Source of the DNA: Trueperella bonasi
GTDB lineage: Bacteria; Actinomycetota; Actinomycetes; Actinomycetales; Actinomycetaceae
NCBI RefSeq assembly: GCF_030811535.1
Contig: NZ_JAUSQX010000001.1
Coordinates: 1,426,001 to 1,490,000, forward strand
DNA: 64,000 nt
Direction: 5' to 3'
A program made the translations under genes and the position numbers. Shown piece after piece: positions 41,832 to 50,028 of the stretch; position 1 is the stretch's first letter; the number at the start of each line of letters is the position of its first letter. The notes under the pieces are model-generated. The model saw only the letters and a list, made by a program, of their open reading frames with translations, ran no database searches and was not told the DNA's origin.

Positions 41832-43627
41832 GAGCTTGCCCCGGTACGGGTTGGTGGCGGCACCTGGTCGTCATCACTGGCCGCTTCAATGCCCTCAACG
41901 GGAGCTGGATCTTGCGCGCCCGGGCGCGTGAGCTCCAGCCAGAAAAAGTCGCGGGCACCCATGGTCACCGTGTAGATCCCGTCCTCGTCAACCTTCGGGA
42001 AACCGGCGCCACCGAACACGTCAGTGACCTCCCACCCGGCGAACTCGGGAATCGAGATACCAGCCGCACGCGGCGTATTCGCCAAGTTCATGATGCACAG
42101 CATCACCTGTTCATCGTTTTCACGAGTAAATGACAGGAGCGCTTCGTTATTGGCTTCACGCAGGCGGAACGCCCCGTTGCCCAGCACCGGATACTTGCGG
42201 CGAATAGCGAGGATCCCGCGCGTCCAGTGCAATAGCGAGGACGGCTGGGCGAGCTGAGCTTCCACGTTAATCGCCTGATAGTGGTAGACCAGCGACTGCA
42301 CGACCGGCAGATACAACTTGCCCGGATCGGCAGTGGAAAAGCCCGCATTACGATCGGGCGTCCACTGCATGGGGGTACGTACAGAATCGCGGTCGGGCAA
42401 CCAAATATTGTCACCCATACCCAGTTCATCGCCGTAGTACAGGCACGGTGAACCGGGCAGCGAGAGCAGGAGTGCATTGGCCAACTCGATCTCGGCACGC
42501 GAATTACCGAGCAGGGGTGCCAGGCGGCGCCGAATGCCCACATTCGCTCGCATACGCGGATCTTCGGCATACCAGCCATACATTTTCGCGCGCTCTTCGG
42601 TTGAGACCATTTCCAAAGTGAGCTCATCGTGGTTACGCAGGAACGTACCCCACTGGGTACCAGCCGGGATGTCCGGCGTCGCATTCAAAATGTCGCGGAT
42701 CGCCGTCGCCCGCTGGTCACGCAACGCGTAGAAGATACGCGGCATGACGGGGAAGTGGAAACACATGTGGCATTCGGGATTTTCTTCCGTGCCAAAATAT
42801 TCGACGACGTCCTCAGGCCACTGATTTGCCTCAGCCAGCATAATCTTGCCCGGAAATTCCTCGTCGAGCATGGCCCGCAGGTCCGCAAGATACTGGTGTG
42901 TGCGTGGCAGGTTCTCGCAGTTCGTGCCCTCTTCTTCGAAAAGATAGGGCACTGCGTCGAGCCGGAAACCATCAATACCCAGGCGCGCCCAAAAGCGCAC
43001 GACGTCTTTAACCGCTTCTTGGACCTTGGGATTTTCGTAGTTCAAATCCGGCTGGTGGGAGAAGAACCGGTGCCAAAAGTATTGACGGCGCACGGGATCA
43101 AACGTCCAGTTCGACGCCTCGGTGTCGATGAAAATAATGCGCGCATCCGAATACTCGGTATCGTCGTCGCGCCACACGTAGAAATCCCCAAACGGACCGT
43201 CCGGATTCGAGCGTGAAGACTGGAACCACGGATGCTGATCCGAAGTGTGGTTGACCACCAGGTCGATAATAATTCTGATCCCGCGGGCGTGCGCTTCCTC
43301 AATCAGCTTCGAAAAGTCATCGAGGGTGCCATATTCTGGGGCGATCGCCGTAAAATTCGACACGTCGTAGCCGCCGTCGCGCTTGGGCGAAGGGTAAAAC
43401 GGTGGAATCCATAAGCAATCGACGCCGAGCCATTGCAGGTAGTCCAAGTGATCGATGAGGCCGCGAAGGTCACCCTGCCCCGATCCGGTCGAATCACCGA
43501 AAGCGCGGAGCAGAACCTCGTAAAAAACGGCCGTCTTAAACCAGTCCGGATCGTTGCTCAAACCGGGGCGATGGCTCTGATTTGTTGCTGTTGCGGGCTG
43601 GGGTAGAGCGTGTGGGGATTGTGGCAC
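41828..43627 (-). CDS. treS: Trehalose synthase (maltose/trehalose isomerase)
   Basis: GH13 enzyme (599 residues) interconverting trehalose and maltose. Barrel motifs: VNHTSDQHPWFQ, nucleophile GFRLDAVPYLFEEEGTNCEN, acid IMLAEANQWPEDVVEYFG and FLRNHDELTLEM. A Pro/Ala-rich N-terminal 30 residues precede the domain. GTG start inside the glgE stop (TAGTG) and ATGA overlap with mak. In this locus it feeds maltose to Mak, and thus trehalose carbon to glycogen. Confidence 0.95.
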   Translation of the reverse strand: MPQSPHALPQPATATNQSHRPGLSNDPDWFKTAVFYEVLLRAFGDSTGSGQGDLRGLIDHLDYLQWLGVDCLWIPPFYPSPKRDGGYDVSNFTAIAPEYGTLDDFSKLIEEAHARGIRIIIDLVVNHTSDQHPWFQSSRSNPDGPFGDFYVWRDDDTEYSDARIIFIDTEASNWTFDPVRRQYFWHRFFSHQPDLNYENPKVQEAVKDVVRFWARLGIDGFRLDAVPYLFEEEGTNCENLPRTHQYLADLRAMLDEEFPGKIMLAEANQWPEDVVEYFGTEENPECHMCFHFPVMPRIFYALRDQRATAIRDILNATPDIPAGTQWGTFLRNHDELTLEMVSTEERAKMYGWYAEDPRMRANVGIRRRLAPLLGNSRAEIELANALLLSLPGSPCLYYGDELGMGDNIWLPDRDSVRTPMQWTPDRNAGFSTADPGKLYLPVVQSLVYHYQAINVEAQLAQPSSLLHWTRGILAIRRKYPVLGNGAFRLREANNEALLSFTRENDEQVMLCIMNLANTPRAAGISIPEFAGWEVTDVFGGAGFPKVDEDGIYTVTMGARDFFWLELTRPGAQDPAPVEGIEAASDDDQVPPPTRTGASS

Positions 43628-45969
43628 TACAAAACCTTCACTGACAGAATGTGGGCGACCTGGCTCTGCGGGTCCAGGCTGACGTACGGGCGGTCATTCC
43701 AGTAGAACGTTGCTCCGCTGAGCTCATCACGAACTTCGAGGGCGGGCGAACCATCCCACTTGGGGCTGGTGCCAAAAGCTGATAGATCGAGATCGATCGA
43801 AGCCGAGTGTGCCTCGTAAGGGTTCACATTGAGCACGACGATTACCATATCAACAGAACCGTCCGCGCTCTCCTCGGGCTTAGTGACCTTGCTAAAGCAC
43901 AGAATATGGTCGTTGTTCGTGGGATTGATCGTCACGTTACGCAGGCGGCGCAACGCGAGGTGTTCGGAGCGGATGTGATTGAGCTTGCCCAAAAGGTCGG
44001 CGATACCAAGCGCGTCACCAGCGGAATAATCGCGATCCTTGTATTGGTACTTCTCATTATCAATCTGCTCTTCCGCACCCGGGCGCGCCACATTCTCCAC
44101 GAGTTCGTAGCCGTTGTAAATGCCCCATGTGGGTGCCCCGGTAGCCGCGAGGATAGCGCGGATTGCAAATGCGGGCACGCCGCCGCGCTGCATGTAGGGA
44201 GTCAGGATATCGTGCGTCGTCGGCCAAAACGCCGGGCGCACACGCGAATCCGATTCGTGGGCGAGCTCTACGAGGTACTCCTCGATTTCCTTCTTCTCAT
44301 TACGCCATGCAAAGTAGTTGTACGACTGGTGGAAACCGATGGCTCCGAGCGTTTGCAACATGGGCGGCTTCGTGAACGCTTCCGACAGGAAAATTACATC
44401 TGGATGATTGGCACGGAAGTAGGCCAAAAGCCGGTGCCAGAACGGTAGGGCCTTCGTGTGCGGATTATCGATCCGGAAGAGGGTGACGCCGTGGCTGACC
44501 CACACCTCAAGCACGCGCTTAATCTCCTGGTAGATCCCTTCCGGATCATTATCGAAGTTCAAGGGGTAAATATCCTCGTACTTCTTTGGCGGGTTTTCTG
44601 CGAACGCGATCGTCCCGTCCGCTCGCGTGGTGAACCACTCTGGGTGGTCCTTGACCCACGGGTGATCAGGCGAAGCTTGGAGTGCGATATCGAGTGCGAC
44701 CTCCATGCCGAGCTCTTTGGCGCGGGCGACGAACTTGTCGAAATCATCGAAGGTGCCCAGATCGGGGTGAATCGAATCGTGACCACCCTCGTGGGAGCCA
44801 ATTGCGTATGGCGAGCCCGGATCTTCCGGTTTCGCATTCAGCGTGTTGTTCCGGCCCTTGCGGTTGGTGGTGCCAATCGGATGGATCGGCGTGAGGTAAA
44901 TGACGTCGAATCCCATGGCAGCGATGCGATCAAGATCCTTTGCAGCTGTCTCAAACGTTCCCGAGACCCACTTCTTCGTGCTCTTGTCATAGTAAGCCCC
45001 TACAGTTCGTGGGAAAATCTCGTACCACGAGCCAACGAGCGCCTTTTCACGGTCAACTGCGACTGGGTAGCGCGCCGATTCGGTGACCGAATCGCGAAGT
45101 GGATACTTGGCGAAAGCCGCGTGCACGTCGTCGGAATCAGCCGCGGCGAATCGAATATTCTTTGATACGCGCTTGCGAGTCATTACTTGAACGGCGTCGT
45201 CGAGAACGTCCCATTCCACGGAATCTTTCGGCATGTTTTCCATGGCGCGAGCAAAGAGCTTTTCACCCTCTTGGAAAACGAGCTCAACATCCACGTTGGC
45301 ATCGAGCTTGAGCTTAGAATCGCGGAACCACGTTGCCAGGGGATCCGACCACGAGCGGACGAAAAATTGCCAATTACCCGGGTAGGTGGGGGTGAGCCAG
45401 CCCTTGTAAATGTTGAGGCCGGGATGGGAATCGTGCATGATCGCTTCCTGCACTTCGTTACCCTCCGGGTCAACCAGAACTGCGGCCGCACCGAATTGAT
45501 CGTGCCCCTCGCGGAACACGGTTGCGGTAACCGGGAACGCTTCATGTTCCGTTCCCTTTGCCGCCCATGCACCATTTTGGAGAACGGGTTGAACGTCAAC
45601 GATGGGGATGCGGCCAACGGGGGCGAAAGGCGCGGGCTGAGGTTTGGCGACGTCGCCCGTGAAGCCAGGCGGCGTGGGCGCGGTTGGCGCTTTGGTTTTC
45701 CTTGCCGTGGCGCGGCGAGACGGTGCCTTTTTAGGAGCAGCTTGGGAAGCGGGCGCTTTTGCTGCGGGTGCTTTCGCGGCCGGCGTCTTTGCTGCGGGTG
45801 CTTTCGCGGCCGGCGTCTTTGCTGCGGCGGTCTTGGACGAAGCTCTTGACGCTGGCTTTTTGGTGGAAGTCTTCTTCGTTGCGGCAGTGCGTGTAGCTGG
45901 CTTCTTCACCGCCTGCGATTCGGTTGTGGAGGTTTCAGGTGCCGAATTCGGCGTGACCTTCTCATTCAT
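43627..45969 (-). CDS. glgE: Alpha-1,4-glucan:maltose-1-phosphate maltosyltransferase GlgE, with H1-like N-terminal tail
   Basis: Elongates alpha-glucan with maltosyl units from maltose-1-phosphate. The catalytic part (from about residue 115) has the N-domain IPIVDVQPVLQNGAWAAKGT, nucleophile LFRIDNPHTKALPFWH, general acid FLSEAFTKP and a conserved Asp in WPTTHDIL. In front is a ~105-residue low-complexity tail rich in Ala, Lys, Pro and Thr (TPAAKAPAAK units), unlike the short N-terminus of typical GlgE and resembling histone-H1/HU tails; its DNA carries a perfect 30-bp tandem duplication. Total 780 residues. First gene of the coupled glgE-treS-mak set. Confidence 0.95.
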   Translation of the reverse strand: MNEKVTPNSAPETSTTESQAVKKPATRTAATKKTSTKKPASRASSKTAAAKTPAAKAPAAKTPAAKAPAAKAPASQAAPKKAPSRRATARKTKAPTAPTPPGFTGDVAKPQPAPFAPVGRIPIVDVQPVLQNGAWAAKGTEHEAFPVTATVFREGHDQFGAAAVLVDPEGNEVQEAIMHDSHPGLNIYKGWLTPTYPGNWQFFVRSWSDPLATWFRDSKLKLDANVDVELVFQEGEKLFARAMENMPKDSVEWDVLDDAVQVMTRKRVSKNIRFAAADSDDVHAAFAKYPLRDSVTESARYPVAVDREKALVGSWYEIFPRTVGAYYDKSTKKWVSGTFETAAKDLDRIAAMGFDVIYLTPIHPIGTTNRKGRNNTLNAKPEDPGSPYAIGSHEGGHDSIHPDLGTFDDFDKFVARAKELGMEVALDIALQASPDHPWVKDHPEWFTTRADGTIAFAENPPKKYEDIYPLNFDNDPEGIYQEIKRVLEVWVSHGVTLFRIDNPHTKALPFWHRLLAYFRANHPDVIFLSEAFTKPPMLQTLGAIGFHQSYNYFAWRNEKKEIEEYLVELAHESDSRVRPAFWPTTHDILTPYMQRGGVPAFAIRAILAATGAPTWGIYNGYELVENVARPGAEEQIDNEKYQYKDRDYSAGDALGIADLLGKLNHIRSEHLALRRLRNVTINPTNNDHILCFSKVTKPEESADGSVDMVIVVLNVNPYEAHSASIDLDLSAFGTSPKWDGSPALEVRDELSGATFYWNDRPYVSLDPQSQVAHILSVKVL
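45761..45820. repeat. Perfect 30-bp tandem duplication inside glgE
   Basis: The 30-bp unit at 45761-45790 recurs exactly at 45791-45820, encoding the KTPAAKAPAA repeat of the GlgE tail. Its perfect identity implies recent expansion; copy number may vary between strains. Confidence 0.9.
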
Positions 45970-46160
45970 GGGAGCTGCCTTTCTAGAATCCGTCTGTTGC
46001 CTCAGCGCCTTCTCGCATGTGAACTTGGCGGTGATCGTACCCTTCGATCCTAGTAGAAAATAACGGTATTTTCGCGGCCTTCACCCAGCACGAAATCGGT
46101 TGGCAGCCCGCGTGGGCTTCACGTCCCCCGGATTTAGCACGACGACGGCCTGCCACCTAT

Positions 46161-46233
46161 GCAAACCGGGCAGTTTCCACTCACAAGGCGCACGTTTCAC
46201 CTACCCCTTGTGAGTGTTTGGTGCCCCGTTTGC
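46161..46233. repeat. 28-bp imperfect inverted repeat between glgE and glgP
   Basis: Left arm 46161-46188 and right arm 46206-46233 are reverse complements with a few mismatches; the inner 11 bp CACTCACAAGG / CCTTGTGAGTG are perfect. Loop 17 nt. It lies about 190 bp upstream of glgE on the minus strand, within the 449-bp gap 45970-46418 that has no gene. A related but decayed sequence is at 36856-36902. Confidence 0.75.
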
Positions 46234-46266
46234 AGATGGGGCGCCAACGAGTCGTGGCGGCAAACA

Positions 46267-46405
46267 GCGGCCCATATTATGGATATCCGAGGGATGAAGC
46301 CTCACCGCCCGAGGTAGCTGCATGTGGGTGGTAAGTAAGCGGCCCATATTATGGATATCCGAGGGATGAAGCCTCACCGCCCGAGGTAGCCATAATATGG
46401 GCCGC
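46267..46405. repeat. Two 52-bp direct repeats ending in a 15-bp inverted repeat, downstream of glgP
   Basis: Unit 1 (46267-46318) and unit 2 (46339-46390) are identical over 52 bp, beginning GCGGCCCATATTATGG and ending CCGAGGTAGC, with a 20-bp spacer. Immediately after unit 2, 46391-46405 is CATAATATGGGCCGC, the exact reverse complement of the unit start, so unit 2 plus this tail folds into a 15-bp perfect stem. It begins 13 bp after the glgP stop on the minus strand, so one role could be a terminator of glgP or a leader element of glgE. Confidence 0.85.
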
Positions 46406-46418
46406 TCTTTAACCTTCC

Positions 46419-48788
46419 CTAAATCTTTTGCGGCTCGATCTTCCACACTTCATTCGCGTAGTCGCGAATCGTGCGGTCCGAGGAGAAGCGACCGGATTCG
46501 ACGATGTTCTTCCACACCATTGCTGCCCAGTGGCGCCGGTCGGCGTAGTAGTCCTTCGCCATCTTGTCGCGGGTCTCGCGGTAGGAGGCGAAATCGCCGA
46601 GCACGTAGTACTCGTCGGCACCGCCCCAGTCGCCGACCATGAGCGAATGGTGAAGGTCGTGGAAGAGCCCGGTTCCGCCGTCGTCGAGTGTGCCATCCAC
46701 AAGAGCGTCGACGACGCGCTGCAGGCCGGGCGTGTTGGCCACGGTTTGGCGCGGGTCGTAGGTCTTGCGCAGCTCGGGGAGCTCGTCTTCCTCGGCGCCG
46801 AAGATGTAGGCGTTGTCGTGCCCGACGGAATCGACGATTTCGACGTTTGCGCCGTCCATCGTGCCAAGTGTCAACGCGCCGTTCATCATGAACTTCATGT
46901 TGCCCGTGCCCGAAGCTTCCTTACCGGCAGTCGAGATCTGTTCGGAGACGTCGGTTGCAGGAATGATGTGCTCAGCGGGGGAAACGTTGTAGTTTTCGAC
47001 GAAGACGACCTTGAGGCGCCCGGCCACATCCTCGTCATTGTTGACGAGTTCGCCGATCGTGTTGATCAGCTTAATGATGGCCTTGGCACGCACGTAACCC
47101 GGGGCTGCTTTAGCGCCGAAGATGAAGACGCGCGGCGGGACCTCCATCGACGGGTTGTCTTTGATCTGGAAGTACAGATCAAGAATGTAGAGCGCGTTCA
47201 TGAGCTGGCGCTTGTATTCGTGCAGACGCTTGATCTGGGTGTCAAAGATCGCGTGTGGATCGATGTCGATACCTTGGCGGTTCTTGATCCATTCGGCGAA
47301 GTCCACCTTGTTGGCGTGCTTGATCTCGTTGACGCGGTCGAGCACCGTCGTATCGTTGAGGTAGCCTTCGAGTTCCTTGAGTTTGTCAAGGTCGCGTACC
47401 CACTCGTCCGAGCCGAGAAGTTCGGTCAGAAGCGCGGATAGGCGAGGGTTGCACTGGTCGAGCCAGCGGCGCGGAGTCACGCCATTGGTCTTGTTGTTGA
47501 ACTTTTCGGGCCAGAGCTTATACCAGTCGTTGAGCGTGTCAGCTTTGAGGATCTCGCTGTGCAAAGCGGCGACGCCGTTGATCGAGTAGGAGGCGTAGCA
47601 GGCGATCCAGGCCATGTGTACGAGGTTGCCCGAGACCGGCGCGAGGTAGTCGATCTTGCCCGCATCCAAACCAGCTTCCGACATTTCTTCACGGAAACGG
47701 CGGTCGATTTCGCGAACGATTTCGAGGATGCGGGGGAAGAGCCGCTCAAAGATCGGGATCTCCCACGTTTCCAGGGCCTCCGCCAGAACCGTGTGATTGG
47801 TGTATGCGAAGGTGCCCTGGACGATCTTCCACGCATCTTCCCAGGTGAAGTCGTAGTCATCGAGCAGAATGCGCATGAGTTCTGGGATGGCGAGAACCGG
47901 GTGCGTGTCATTGAGCTGGATAGAGTTGAAGCTGTCGAACTTATCCAGACCGCCACGCTGTTCGATTTCGTTGGCAATGATTTGTTGCAGCGAGGCGGAT
48001 ACGAAGAAGTACTGTTGACGCACGCGCAGGATCTTGCCCTCGAATGAAGAATCATTCGGGTAGAGAACGCGCGAAATGTCGGAGACGCGTTCGCGTTCGA
48101 CGATCGCGCCCGTGAAGTCTTGTGAGTTGAAGGCGTTGTAATCGAATTCGTCGATTGGTTCTGCCTTCCATAGGCGCAAGGTGCCCACGTTGTCGGTGCC
48201 GTAGCCGGTAATGGGCATGTCGTAAGGGATGGCACGTACTTGCAGATCCGCGTAGTTGACGCGCACCTGTTCTTCTTCACGGCGGATCACGAACGGGTAG
48301 CCCTCTTCCATCCACGGATCGGGCTTTTCGCCCTGGAAACCGTTTTCGAAGAACTGCTTGAACAGGCCGTAGCGGTACAGGATTCCGTAGCCGCGAACCG
48401 GTAGGTCCTGCGTCGCGGAAGAGTCGAGGAAGCAAGCTGCCAGGCGGCCGAGGCCACCGTTACCGAGGGCGGCGTCATGCTCTGCCTCGAGAACATCGGT
48501 GAGGTTCACGCCGTAGTTGGCGAGGGCTTCGCGAGTTTCCTCAATTTTTCCGAGATTGTTGAGATTGTTGAGCAAAGCGCGGCCCATGAGGAATTCAGCG
48601 GAAAAGTAGTGCTGCATTCGGCTTGCGTTGTACCGTTCTTCGGTCTTCTGCCAGTTTTCTGCAATGGCGGAGATGACGGCGGCAGCGGTTCCCTGCCAGT
48701 ACTCCATGAGCGTGGCGGAATGGGCATTTTTGCCGGAAACCGAGCGTACCTGGCCTCCGATTGCTGTGGTGATATCAACGTGAGTCAA
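46419..48788 (-). CDS. glgP: Glycogen/maltodextrin phosphorylase
   Basis: GT35 phosphorylase (789 residues from the chosen start) releasing glucose-1-phosphate from alpha-glucan. N-terminal ASRMQHYFSAEFLMGRALLN, GNGGLGRLAACFLDS and the PLP-binding EASGTGNMKFMMNGALTLGT are all intact. Start taken as TTG 48788, preceded by AAAGGGG at proper spacing; ATGs further upstream (48812-48869) lack ribosome sites. Lies upstream of glgE with a 449-bp repeat-bearing gap. Confidence 0.95.
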   Translation of the reverse strand: MTHVDITTAIGGQVRSVSGKNAHSATLMEYWQGTAAAVISAIAENWQKTEERYNASRMQHYFSAEFLMGRALLNNLNNLGKIEETREALANYGVNLTDVLEAEHDAALGNGGLGRLAACFLDSSATQDLPVRGYGILYRYGLFKQFFENGFQGEKPDPWMEEGYPFVIRREEEQVRVNYADLQVRAIPYDMPITGYGTDNVGTLRLWKAEPIDEFDYNAFNSQDFTGAIVERERVSDISRVLYPNDSSFEGKILRVRQQYFFVSASLQQIIANEIEQRGGLDKFDSFNSIQLNDTHPVLAIPELMRILLDDYDFTWEDAWKIVQGTFAYTNHTVLAEALETWEIPIFERLFPRILEIVREIDRRFREEMSEAGLDAGKIDYLAPVSGNLVHMAWIACYASYSINGVAALHSEILKADTLNDWYKLWPEKFNNKTNGVTPRRWLDQCNPRLSALLTELLGSDEWVRDLDKLKELEGYLNDTTVLDRVNEIKHANKVDFAEWIKNRQGIDIDPHAIFDTQIKRLHEYKRQLMNALYILDLYFQIKDNPSMEVPPRVFIFGAKAAPGYVRAKAIIKLINTIGELVNNDEDVAGRLKVVFVENYNVSPAEHIIPATDVSEQISTAGKEASGTGNMKFMMNGALTLGTMDGANVEIVDSVGHDNAYIFGAEEDELPELRKTYDPRQTVANTPGLQRVVDALVDGTLDDGGTGLFHDLHHSLMVGDWGGADEYYVLGDFASYRETRDKMAKDYYADRRHWAAMVWKNIVESGRFSSDRTIRDYANEVWKIEPQKI

Positions 48789-48898
48789 AGAAACCCCTTT
48801 ATAACAACGCATGAAAACACTGTTCATGTCGGACATGTACAAGGATAGTCGCTTTAAAGCGCGAACCAAATTAGGGCCGTGGCTGCGCGGGGTTGTTG

Positions 48899-49990
48899 TT
48901 AGTAGACCATACCGAGTGCGGCGTGTACTTCTGCCAGAGTTTGCCGGGCCTGCTCACGGGCGCGTTCGTTTCCACGCTGGAGTATTGATTCAAGGTAGCC
49001 CGGATCCGCGGCTAGTTCGGCTCTGCGCGTGCGTACCGGAGCGAGGTGTTCGTTAACTGCTTCGGTGACGACGGCTTTGAGGGTTCCGCCCCCGCCGTCG
49101 CCGATCTCGCTGGCGATCTCGTGTGGTGCACGCCCGCTGGCGAGTGCCGCAAGAAGCAGAAGGTTCGAAACTTCGGGCCGGTTTCCGGGATCGTAGGTGA
49201 TGTTGCGATCCGAATCTGTCACTGCCTTCTTCACGAGTTTTGCCGTCTCATCGGCGCTCATGCCAAGCTCGATCGTGTTGCCTTTCGACTTACTCATCTT
49301 CGTGCCGTCAAGGCCGAGTACGTTCTCAGCTTCCGATAGGAGCCCTTGTGGGCGCGGAAAAATTCGGTCTTCGCCACCCGAGCCGTAGCGCTTTTCAAAC
49401 CGGTCTGCGATGACTCGTGTTTGCTCGAGGTGAGGAAGCTGATCTTTGCCTACGGGCACGAGGTTTGCTTTGCAGAACAGGATGTCGGCCGCCTGGTGGA
49501 CGGGGTAGGTGAGCAAGAGTCCGGACATGGGCCGGTCGCCCGTCGCCTCCAATTCTGCCTTCACCGTGGGATTACGGCGCAATTCGGCGTCGGATACCAA
49601 CGAAAGGAAGGGAAGCAGGAGCTCGTTAAGTTCGGGCACCTGCGAGTGCGTGAAGATTGTGGTTTCTTCCGGATCCATTCCGATTGCGAGATAGTCGGTG
49701 AGTAGCGAATACACCCGCTCCCTCATTGGCCCGGTGTCGTCACGGTCGGTAATCACCTGATAGTCAGCGATGAGGAGCCAGGTTTCAACGCCGCGCTGCT
49801 GAATCGATACCCAGTTGGAAAGGGCGCCAAAGTAGTGCCCAATATGCAAATTGCCGGTGGGGCGAGCGCCCGTTAGGACGCGGAACTGCGATGGGTCTTT
49901 ATCAATGGCCGCCTCGATTTTCGCGCTGGTTTGGCGCGCGTGCTGAAGCGAGGCGTCTGTGATCTCAAGTTCTGCGGTGTTGTCTGTCAT
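48899..49990 (-). CDS. trpS: Tryptophanyl-tRNA synthetase
   Basis: Class Ic synthetase (363 residues). HIGH motif ARPTGNLHIGHYFGAL, KMSKS motif GTKMSKSKGNTIEL and the TrpRS segment DYQVITDRDDTGPMRE. Normal length with a ~35-residue N-terminal extension. Sits between glgX and glgP on the minus strand with 38-110 bp gaps; functionally unrelated to them. Confidence 0.96.
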   Translation of the reverse strand: MTDNTAELEITDASLQHARQTSAKIEAAIDKDPSQFRVLTGARPTGNLHIGHYFGALSNWVSIQQRGVETWLLIADYQVITDRDDTGPMRERVYSLLTDYLAIGMDPEETTIFTHSQVPELNELLLPFLSLVSDAELRRNPTVKAELEATGDRPMSGLLLTYPVHQAADILFCKANLVPVGKDQLPHLEQTRVIADRFEKRYGSGGEDRIFPRPQGLLSEAENVLGLDGTKMSKSKGNTIELGMSADETAKLVKKAVTDSDRNITYDPGNRPEVSNLLLLAALASGRAPHEIASEIGDGGGGTLKAVVTEAVNEHLAPVRTRRAELAADPGYLESILQRGNERAREQARQTLAEVHAALGMVY

Positions 49991-50028
49991 GCTTCCATGG
50001 TACGTCCGCTAAGCGTGAGCACGTAAAT

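Noticed and set aside
45187-46063. Plus-strand frames opposite the glgE 5' end, including a Gly/Ala-rich one
   Set aside because: They mirror the Ala/Lys/Pro repeat of GlgE in the other strand; GlgE is clearly the coding strand.
46267-46405. Repeat pair considered as a minimal CRISPR array
   Set aside because: Two 52-bp units are too long and too few, the spacer is 20 bp, and no cas genes are present.
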